Below are positions 50,331 through 61,467 of a stretch of DNA of 64,000 nt, one piece after another (position 1 is the stretch's first letter; each line of letters begins with the position of its first letter). The stretch is from Enoplosus armatus (taxonomy: Eukaryota; Chordata; Actinopteri; Centrarchiformes; Enoplosidae). The stretch lies in the NCBI RefSeq assembly GCF_043641665.1, contig NC_092193.1, forward strand, positions 11,214,501 through 11,278,500, in the 5' to 3' direction. The notes beneath the pieces are model-generated. The model saw nothing but the letters and a program-made list of their open reading frames with translations. It ran no database searches and was not told where the DNA came from. The translations under genes and the position numbers were made by a program.

Positions 50331-50976
50331 CACACGCAGACGGAGACCCCCCCCCCCCAGAGGACACCCAAAAACTCTTCACATTGGTATAGTGTATAGT
50401 CCATTACGGGATAAAATATAAACTTAAACCATAGACTCACAAGAGTATATTTCGAGAAGGTGGATGTAGTAGGTGGAGGTACGCAGACTCAATCCGTTTT
50501 TTACAAGTTGTTACATTCATCTATCTACTATCAGAGAACAATTACTTCTTAATTAATTGCCTTTTTAGTTTTAATTATCGGTCATTATCATAAAACTGAC
50601 ATGTCCGAAATGTCCCAATCTCCTGTGGTGTCTGGACATGGAGTCCAATTATCTTTAGCAGCCCTTGTATCAGTCAATATTTCCAACACTACCTACTACT
50701 ATTCCAGCTAATATTATATTATTACCAAAACGATGTTGTTTCCTCCCTCTCTGGTCAAATGTAAAATGTGCTGCGGAGGGCAAACAGACATTGAAACGTT
50801 TTAGCGTTAAGCATGACAATTAGCGCCATCCATAGGTAGCAATGGATACTTCTGATACAAAGAGGTACATCAGCCTCTCCTCACTCTTTTTAATGCATCT
50901 TTTAATAAACAGTACAGATATCGGCCTGGTAAGTGAATGAATGAGTAAATGAATGAATCAAAATTGTTGTGACAAC

Positions 50977-50982
50977 TTTATT
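50977..50982 (-). terminator. Poly(A) signal of dsp
   Basis: AATAAA on the minus strand about 525 bp after the dsp stop codon at 51506. This would give a 3' UTR of about 550 nt that is AT-rich and free of other features. Confidence 0.5.
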
Positions 50983-51505
50983 TTGAATCACTTGAGAATA
51001 ACATATAGTGGCAGGCAAATTGCATTGTTGATGACAAAGTAAAGTCAGTATTTTAAGCTAAACCTTAGCATTTGCAATTAACATGTTTTTTCTAAATAAA
51101 AAAAAGGGTTAGAAGGGTTAAAAGAAAACATACACAAGTCAAGCTGCAAAAATCTAAGACTAAAAAAACAGCAAAATAAAATTTGACTGCATGCTGAAGC
51201 TGAGGTTAACAAGCATATTTTAAAATAAATTGTTACATTTTAAAATAGCCTTATATTAAAATGAGCTATGACAAATATATTCATTTCATTTACGTGTTAG
51301 AATGACAGCATTAATTATACTTTGCACTGAGTTTAATATTAAACCAAATCATCAAAAACAATCAAAATGAATTAAATGAATTCAGAATCAGATTCCGTAT
51401 TTAAACAAACCTCCAAAAATCTCATATGTTGCAGAAAAACATTTAGAAAAGCAACCTGCAGAGGCACTGCTGGTGATAACTAGTCTAGTTATTTTATGCT
51501 GTGTA

Positions 51506-54500
51506 TTAAAAGTTACTGTTTGAGCTATAGGTGGTACTGTTGGAGGAGAAGTTATAGCTGTAAGTAGAGGAGTAATCCACACTGCCTCTACGAGATCCAC
51601 TCCTGGAGCCGGCAAGGGAACCAGCCCTGGACCCAGAGCGAGACCCTGGGTTAGAGACATTGTAAGGGCTGCTGATTCCCTTGGAGGACATTGAGGAGGC
51701 CTGCAGCATCTTCATACCATTGCTTTCTTCCACCATGCAGCTGTCCATGGCTTCCTTGTAGGAGATCTTCAGTTTTGTCTTGGGACAGTTCAGATTCTTC
51801 TGGTAGTTCCGTGTATCCTGAAGCTTCTGGGCCCCTTTACCATCTACCCAACCTTTGCGGATAGCCTCTTCAATGCTGATGCGATGTCCAGTGCCAGGCT
51901 CTATCAGGCCTCCTGTCAGGTACTGAAACTCCAAAAATCTATGGCCAGCTTCATAAGGCAACCATGTCTCCTTCACTGCCTCTGCTGCAGACATCCTCCT
52001 TTTAGTCTTCACATCCTCAAAACCAAGATAGGCTTTCTGGGCAGGTTTCAGCTTACTGGCCATGCTTTCATCAATGATGCTCTGATGGACAGCATCCTGC
52101 AGTGACAGTCTCTCACCAGTGGCAGGGTTGATAATACCGCCTGTGCATGCCTGGGCCTCCAGTAGCCTCTGTGCTGTAAGAGTGTCAACTATGCCTCTTC
52201 TGAGCCCTTCAGGAATAGTTATTTTCTCCAAGGTCTCTGTGTCAAATATAGCTGCCACAGGGCTCTGGTCGTCGAACATCTCAGGGGGAGAGACAGTAAT
52301 AGAAATACTGCTGAAGCGTTTACGGACGGTAGGAGAAGATGGTGCGAGCTGGGTGGGACTGCTGCAGGTGAACATGTCATCAGCATTGCTGGCTGCAATG
52401 GCCATCTCAGTGCTGCTGGTTCTGCTGGTAATTTGGTCAGCAAACTGGGTCAAGGATAGCGTTCCAGCACGATACTGATCCAACAACTTCTGCTCAATGA
52501 TACCGCGCTCCAGGCAGTCCTTGATATCATACTTGGTTCCTGTTTTCCTATCCACAATCACCAAACGTGCAGAGCCATCAGACCCCTTGATAGTTATTTC
52601 CTCCCACTCGCACTCCTGCTCCGACAAGTCCAGGAAAGTGTCATAGTCAATTAGCTCCCTGTGGTAGGCCTCCCTCACTGACATCTCAAGCCCAGTGTCT
52701 GGGTCAACGATCACAACCCGCCTCTTACGAAGGATATTGGTACGGCTCTCCTCTGACTTCTGGGGCTTCTTCTTGTCTGTAATTGGCAGGAGTATTAGGC
52801 CTGTTTTGCTATCCGTGATGCACCTGTCCTTCAGCTGAAGATATGTCAAGTTCTCCTTAGTGTTAGGGTCAAAGAACCCTTTTGTGTCATCCCCTTCATA
52901 AGTTAGGATCTCATTCATCTCCTTATCAAAATATCCCCTTTTATAGGCAACAGCAACATCAATCCGGTGGCTCTCTTTGGGGTCAATAATCCCACCGCTG
53001 GCAATTTGAGCCTCCAGAAGACGGATTCCATGACCTTTCTCAATAAGATCTTTCTCAATAGCCTGGAAGAGGGAGATAGTCTTTCCTGTGTTTGGGTCAA
53101 TGTATCCAGTTACTGCCTTCTCTGCAGACAACAGCTTACTCTTAAACTCTTTTCCTATCAGGCCTCTCTTTGTGGCCTCTTCTACTGTCAAGAAGACATT
53201 GTTGACTGGATCAACAATGAAGCCAGAAGAAGCTTGGGCCTCAAGAAGCTCCAGGGTGGTTCCTCTCATGAGCAGACCTTCCTTCATTGCCTGATAAAAA
53301 GGCAGTATTCGATCATTGGCCTCATCATAGATCCCTGCGATGCAGGTAGTGCCATAGAGATAGGACTTTAGCTTCTCTTCAATTTCTCTGCTGGTGAGCT
53401 CGCCTTGTTTGAGCTTCACCAAATCAGTTTCATCCAGCAGTTCAGAATTGATGAGCTCTGTAACAGAGACTTCACCACGGAGACCTTTCACAGTCATGGC
53501 CTTTTCTGGACCACGGAGAAGAAGCAAACCAGCAACAGGTTCCACTATGCACTTCTTCCTAAGGTTATTGTAACTTGTCTTCTCTCCTGTCGCTGGATCC
53601 AGATAGCAGGTAGGTTTTTTGTTCAAAGCCCTGTAGAGGTCCTCATCAATGAGACTGCGATCCAAAGCCTGATCTTTTGGAAAGAACACACTCAGAACAG
53701 GGTCCAATATGCCTCCAACAGACTCCTGAGCCTGGAGCAAGCGGATGGCTGTGTCTTTGTCTACGCGGCCCTGTTTGCAAGCCTGACCCACAGATAACAC
53801 TTTGCCAGTGTATGGATCTTTGAAGCCGGTGCTTGCTGCTTCAGCTCTCACCAAGGTGTCTCTGTCTTCTGTGTCTACAATCCCTCTTGAACAGGCAGTG
53901 TCCACAGGCATCTTCTCGTTAAATGCGGGGTCCACTATGTAGCCTGTTGCTGCTTGAGCTTCCAGGAGCATGAGGGCACTCTCTGAGCTGAGAAGGTTCT
54001 TGTTTTTGGCTTCAGTGAAAGGCATTTTCCCTTGAGAACCTGTCATCATGCCAGCAATGATGCCGGTACCTTTTAGACTGAGCTGGATATCCACAGCTAC
54101 CTCATCAACTGTCTTTTTTCCCTTTAGGAGCTGATCTAGAGTGGCTTTACTGATTATACCACAGTCACAGAGCTGGTGGGCTGTGACCTTGCGACGCACA
54201 CCATCAAATATCAGCTTGGATGGATCGATTGTTGGGACCTTCTCATCTGTCTGGGTCTGCCTGCTCAGGCTACTGGGTCGCTGCTGCAGCCTCTTTATCT
54301 CTCTCTCCAGAGCATCTCTCTTGAGAGCCAGGTCTGATGCCTCCTTTTCAGAGCTGAACAGACGGCTCTTGTACCGCTCCTCAACACTCTTCAGCTCCCT
54401 CATGAGCCTCTCGACCTCATTCTTCAGGGAGAGCCTCTCTCGATCAGCCTTGTCTCTGTCTGCTTCACACTGCCTTATCTGGCTGTCTCTCAACTCATAC

Positions 54501-57500
54501 TGGCTCTTCATGTGGTTAAAATCTTTGAAGATGGCACTCTTTTCATCCTGCAGCTGCTTTTTGGTGCGTAACTCACTTTCTAGTGTGAGCTTGATGCGGG
54601 TAAGCTCCTCTTCTAGGCGCTGATGACGGGTCTTGTCCTGCTCCAGCAGTTTAAGCTTGGATAGCAAACTGTCCCTCTGCAGCAGCAGCTCACTGTACTG
54701 GCTTTGGGACTCATGCACGATCATGGATGTCTGGGGAGACATAAGAAAAGACATTGTTATGCCTGTACAGAAATGCCAATAAGTAATGCACTGAGTAAAG
54801 AGACAACAACAATCATTCTGAAAAGTACATGTACATGTACATTTTTTTACATCAGCATATTGTAAGAGCTTATCAACATATACAATTTTCATCAATATCT
54901 ATTTCATTTGTGATACCATGATTAATCACAGGCCAATTTAATGTCCTTCAGAAATCAGATGTCAGTACCGACTGAACCAATTGATAATGTACAGATGTAT
55001 AGAGATGTGTACTTATAATTATTACATCAGTTGGTATGCAGTAATTAATCAAGTGATTGCTACAGTTCAGTCACATAATGAGCAAAGTAAAAGAGCGAAC
55101 AACATGCATGTCCAAGCAAAAGCATGTGTAAGTAAGTGAATTTCATGCAAAACTCAAAGTCATCAGTCACGAACTGATGACAGGGCAACTTTGTAATCAG
55201 GTTTAGTATTAATGCACCTATAATAATTCATGCAGAAAGCAGAAAAAAATTAGTTGAATTATGTGGAGATGATCCTTCAATGCAATCAAAAATACCTCAA
55301 TCGATTGCTTTTGGAATTTGTCTATTTCCAATTTAAGCTTTTCTCTCTCTCTGGTCAGGTCATTGATGAGAGCCTGGAGCTCCGCTGTCCTTTTGTTGCT
55401 AGTCTGAAGCTGGACATGCAAGGCTGAGATCTGAGTGGCACTTTCTCCATCAATAGAGTCTTTGCTAAGCTTCAGGTCATCTCTCTCCTGTCTAACTGCC
55501 CTCAGCTCCTCCTCCAACCTCAGTCTCTCCTTTGTCAGGTTCTGTGTCAGAGTCTTCAGCTTTTCGATCTCTGTGGTGTATTCGTTAAGCTGGCGGCTCT
55601 TCTCCTCAATGGTCTTATACAGGCTCTCATTACGTTGGTTGAGCTCATGAATTCGAGCCTGTTCCTGCTGGAGCTTCTGTTTAAGTGTCTTCAGCTCAGC
55701 TGTGACAGCTGCCAATTCCTCCTTGGTGACTTTATGCTCCCTCAGGCTCTTGTCCAGCGCCGCCTGGAGGGCACTGAGATCCTGCTCATACTTCCTGCTA
55801 GAGCTGGAAATCTCTAGCTGGACAGATTTCAGTGTGTTAATTGTAGTGGTGTGCTCTCTGCAAGTATGTGTCATCCTCTCCAACTCTGCCTCCATTCTCT
55901 TTCTACGTGTGAACTCCTCCTGGGTTGCCTTCTTTTGTTTCTCCATCTCAGCTTCCATCGCATCCAGAGAGCACTGAAGTTCCCGGATACGGCTCTGCAG
56001 CCTGGCAGAACTCTGCTCAACCTTGGTTTTCTCACTGGTCTGCTTCTCCAGTTCTACTCGGGTGATGCGGATCTCCTGCTCAGAAACTTTTAGCTTGTTA
56101 ATTGTCTCCAGATGAGAGGTGTTCTTTGCCTTCAGCTCTGCCTCAGCCTGCTTCAGGTGTCTGATTTCCAATTCCAGAGCTCTCCTCTTCTTACCCTCCT
56201 CCTCCAAGTTAAATGTTAGCATGCTGATCTGCCTGGACTTTTCCTGATTGTTTTTGGTGGCCTCCTGTAGTTTGAGCTCATCCTCTCCTCTCTGCTGCAT
56301 GACTGTTCTCAGCTGAACCTCCAACTCACTGCGCATCCTTGTCTCTTGGGTCACTGAGGCCCTCTGCTGGTTGGCCTCCTGCTCTGCTCTGCTTCTCTGC
56401 TCCTCTGTGAGAGTAATGGACTGCCTCAGCCTCCTCAGCTCCTCCTCTAGATCTCTCTTCTCAGCAGTGAGTCTGTCAACTTGCAGTCTCAGCTCTGCAG
56501 CGTTTTCTTCTTTCTGTTGTGAGGCTTTCAGGATTGTGGTCTTGGTAACGTGGATCTCTGTCTCGTGTGTCTGCTTAAGTTGTTTAATCTCCTGGGTACA
56601 CTGTGTTCTTACCTTTGAAATATCTGATTCAGCGTTTCGTCGACGTGTCGCTTCCTCCTCTAACAGTATCTTCATCCTCTCCAGTTCACGTTCCTTGTCC
56701 TTCACTGCCTTTTCCAAGTCAATCTTGGTCCAGTTGAGTTCTTCCAGTTCTTTCTGTCTGCGGCGAACAGCCGCCTCATACTCTTCTTGCTGGCTGGTGT
56801 AGCGTTCCTCTGCCAACCTTCTTTTCCTCTTTTCTTCATCCAGCTGGTATTTAATGCGCGTCAGCTGGTCATTAAGATCTTGAAGCTGGTTGTGTGTGCT
56901 GTCCAGGTTCTCCTTGGTAGCATTCACTTGCATTACTGTGGTTCTCTTCACTTCCTCCATAGAAATGAGCTCTTCTTTTGATTGAGAGAGCTCCAGCTTG
57001 TAGCGGGCCAAAGCATCCTCCAGTGACTTGTTTTTCTGGTTACGATCCTGGATTTCCTCCTTCAGACGCCTCAGTTCCTCCTCCAGCATCTCAATCTTGG
57101 TGTTCCTGATCTGAAGAGAGCAATGACAAAAACAGAAAGAGCCTCAGTCACCTACTTTTATTGTTAAATGAATCAATTTGTTCATATATCTTGTGTTTAT
57201 CGCACTATTTATTTTACCAACACAATATTACTGATTTACAGAAACAATGATGTAGCATCATACAAATCCAATATGTACCTTCAGCTCTTCCATGTTCTTC
57301 AGCAGCTCCCCTAGGAACTTGTAGTAGTCACTAGAGCGGGTAAGTAGCTCTATGTATTGGGACTGTAGGCCAGTCACCTGTTGGAGTTAAAATCAGTGGA
57401 TGAATACTGATGTCAAATGTTAATGCTTTAATAACATACTTGACATCTTTAAATGCAATTAAGGGATTAACCTTTAAATTGGTTGTATTACATGAGCTCA

Positions 57501-60500
57501 TAATACAAAGGAAATAAGTCTTGTTTAATCAAACAGAAGATAAACATATAATTATTACTTGAGTGTATAATAACTAACATGTATTAATAATATCTAACTG
57601 AACATAGGTTTCATACCTCTTGTCTGACCACAGAAGCGGGGGACTGCAGCATTGTTCTCTTGATAGGAATATTAAGCAGAGTTTCCAGGCCTGAACTGTA
57701 GGAAGCCAGCTGCAGCTCATAGTCCTGAAAACACACAACACAATATGGACTTGATTACTTTGTACCATTCTTGCTTGTGCTCATCAACTTAAAATGAAAG
57801 GAGACAGTGCATATTAATTGACTACCTACCTTTATGGAGCCAGCACAGGTGTCTGCGTTTTTGTGCACATCCTCCACTTTCTCCTTCTTTCCTTTAATTT
57901 CAGTGTGAAGTGCCTGCCCAGTCAGAAAAGGGGGGCATTAAATTCACTGATTTAATCTGACACCAGTTTGTGCTTCTTCTAAGACATGCATTACTTTATT
58001 AGACAACGATTTTAATGCCATTATTATAAGCGGTTACTCAACAAAAACATTTTTTCCAATTCATTTTCTTGATCTCAGGGGCTAGTAAGTAGTAATACCC
58101 ACACCTACACCAATGCTAACAGCTGTCAGCATCTCAATTAAAGTGTAAATTGTTGGTATTTTCAATTCAAAACCAAATCGGTTCAATTTAAATATATTAT
58201 TATTATTATATATGTTGATGTAAAGAAAGGAGCATGTGCCTTCTGTTGGTTGAGGTGGTCCATTAGAGTCTGGATGTCAGTGATCTTAACCATCTGAAGG
58301 GCGTCCTGACGCTTCCTGGCATTGTCTATCCACTGTTCCAGGAGAGTGCTGCTCTGCTGATAATGTTTCAGCTGTTTCTCCTGCTTCTCCAAGTCCCACA
58401 CTCTGCAGCGGAAAGAGTGGGAGGAAGAGGAAGGGATGAAAGGATATTTTTAGTTTTTGTTACCGGTTGTATGACGAATGGAGGATATGGAGAAACATTC
58501 ACAGGTGTTGAAGAAATGTGTGTACGTGTGCAGACTACCCTACCTGCTATCAATCTGGGTTTGGATGCGGCGCCAGCGGTCAGACATCTGACCCACCAGG
58601 TCTGAGTACTTGGACAAGTCCACGTCGCACTTGTGGAAGGATTCAGAGATTTGACCATTCCAGTGCACTGCTTTAGACAGGTCAGACTCCATAGCCGTCA
58701 GCAGGTCTCTTTTTTGCTCCAGCTCACTCTTCATTTGCTTTAATAGAGAATCACAAGATAGATTCAAATCTAAATTTCAATTTCAACCATATATCCTATT
58801 CACATTTTATTTACATCTACAGGAGGGCTCTATGGCGATAGACATGATTTTTGTATTGCATGTACCTTGATTTATCAAGCAATTAATTAGGTATTCAGGT
58901 ATTAGGTAAGTATGTAGATCCTACTAAAACCAACAATAGTACAACATTGCCTAACATTACTCATTATCCTATAACATATTGAATTATTAATATTATTCCT
59001 GACGCGTTACAGGTTAAGCAGCATTTTAATGTTGCAGTTGGTCGAGGTAAAACTGATTTCAACTGCTTTATATACTGTTGGGTAGTTTAATCAACTGTAC
59101 ATCATATTTAAGAAGCTAAAGCTGTAAAGTCTTAATCTGTAAAGTAACTAGCGATACCAAACATGTAGTGGAGTAAAAATTTCCCTGAGATGTAGTGGAG
59201 CTCAAGTACAAAATGGAAATACTCAAGTATACTCAAGTATAGTATAATACTTCAGTAAATACACTTAGTTACATTCTACAAAGAAGATTCAGTGAGTCCT
59301 ACTAATTTATTACTAGTATTATTGTTCGACACTGTTTTACATGTTTTGTCTTGAAATCGGAAAGCAATTTAGTTTGATATCCAATCAAACTAAATATGGA
59401 AAGTGTGTCAAACCTTTAGCGAGCTCCGATAGTTTTCCACCTCTCGAAGGTCCAGAGACGAGGTCTCCTTCTCTGTCAGCCGGGCCTCGTGGACTTTAAT
59501 GATATCTTCAGTCTGGAGAATGTTCTGGAGCAAGGCCTTCAGAGCCGACAGTCTGTTAAAGACACACAGGCGTTAAATGCACTTGTCCTTGTAAATGATT
59601 TTCTTTACATTTAATGAGAAAAAAAAATGATTTTACACTATAATCAGTAAAGCTGTGTGTTGCCAAAAGTTCTGCTCCCAGTACTTGCTTTATTTTGTTC
59701 AGCATTTACTAAATCATTGTGGGATAAATAGAAAGGTGACGTGATTAGACTAAAATAATGTACCTTTGAATGTATGCTGAGTAGAGACCCTGCAGGCCTC
59801 CCAGTTTTTGGTTGATGATTTCCAGTTCGGAGCGGAGGAACTTGGCTTGCTCGGAGTCAGCAGGTATCCCTTCCAGCTGCTTCACAATCTTTTCTCTCAG
59901 TCGCAGGTACTCATCATGGATGGAGTCCAAATTTTGGTGCACAGTCTAGATATAAATATGTGATAATAAGTTAAATTTAGCATACTCAATTGTTTCTCAC
60001 ACAAATAGGAAATTAATGTTTTGTTTTTTTCTTTTACAAAGTGCTCTTTATGAAATTAACTTCTTGGGGTAAGATGTACACAGAGGGATTTTGAATGTTT
60101 ACAGTTACATTTTAACTATATTTATATTATATATTTAGCTAATTTTGAAAAGGGTTTGTGTAGCCAAGCAGCACCTCACTTTTAATTAGACAAAACAATA
60201 AATCAAAAGTTACACACCTGCAGCTTCTGGATGTGCACTGAGCACTCGTGCACACTGTTTTCCCCCAGGGGAATGTGGAGATGGCTGGTGAGGCCAAACT
60301 CGGCCAGCTCCAGCCTGCGCCGAATTTCTTGCAGACTACTGAGCAGGCTCAGGCTGAGGGTAGGACTGGGCGGAGGCTGGGTATTGACTTTGGGGACAGT
60401 GACCTTGGGGATCTTGGGAGTCGAAGGCTTGGCAGTGTCCTGTTTTGGTGGTTCAGGCTTCACTCCTTCATCCTCTTTATTGGTTGATGTAAAATTTGGA

Positions 60501-61405
60501 GAATATTAATTTATAGTGTAAAAAATAGCAGTATATTTGCAAATTTAGAATTTAGGGATAAGGTAGAGACATTTTACACTCACTGTAAGCAGGCAGCTGG
60601 ATAATCAGTGTATCATAGTGGTTCTGGGCTGTATCAAAGTGGCCCTGGATAGTTCTCTTGTCCTCTTCCCCAAACAGATCAGAGCCTTGGCTGTTACGCT
60701 GGAACTCTTGGTAGCGAGTCTCCAGTCTTTTGATGATACTGCGGTACTCCTCAGGGCGCATCTTAGACAGCTGTAAACCAATGGAGAGGGGTCAGTTTAA
60801 GCAAAGGACACAGGAGGTAGGCAAACTCCTGCAGGCAGTGCTTTAGATAAGATGGAAACTGAATTTAATTCAGCTTTGCTTGGAATGAAAACAGTAAAAT
60901 TAAGAAGTTAATTGCATTCTTTGTGGTATCTTACCATGCTGAGAGTGAGGGAGTTGATGTAATTGATGTCTTTGACGCAATATTGCCACGAGATGAGACT
61001 CTTGATGTTGATGTAGAGCTGATTCCAGATGCTCATGATGGCTTCATAATACTGCTCATTCCTAGGGAACAGCACAAGCTATTAATCACTCTAAAAGTGC
61101 AACTATATATGTACCCACTATATGTATTTCATTATAAATCCAAATAAATCCACTTCAGCAGACATTGACTGAATGTTTCTTACTTGTTGGCGAGGCCGAT
61201 GCTGAGTGGGTTTGGTGGGGGGATCAGCAGACACACAGAGGGAATCAACATGTCGAGACCTCCAGGCCCCGTCACAAGCCACTTGCTGCGCTGCGAGTTA
61301 TCCTTCAGAATGCCCTCATTGCCTTTTAAAATTCCTATCTGAAGCACAGAACAGAATACAGGAAACACTAAATCATACTTGTAATATTTCACTTCATACT
61401 CTGTG

Positions 61406-61467
<62 letters not shown>

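Larger units (their letters stand above)
43045..50950. other. Region between tns3 coding start and dsp 3' end
   Basis: No coding exon was found. By gene order it should hold the tns3 promoter and noncoding 5' exons, since the first coding exon (to 43044) begins at a splice acceptor. The repeats in it are listed separately. Blocks near 47280-47410 and 48300-48400 look unique rather than repetitive and could be regulatory. Confidence 0.4.

Noticed and set aside
54141..54623. 160-codon plus-strand open frame
   Set aside because: It is the antisense shadow of the dsp last exon, rich in Ser and Leu as expected from the reverse complement of a coiled-coil coding sequence.
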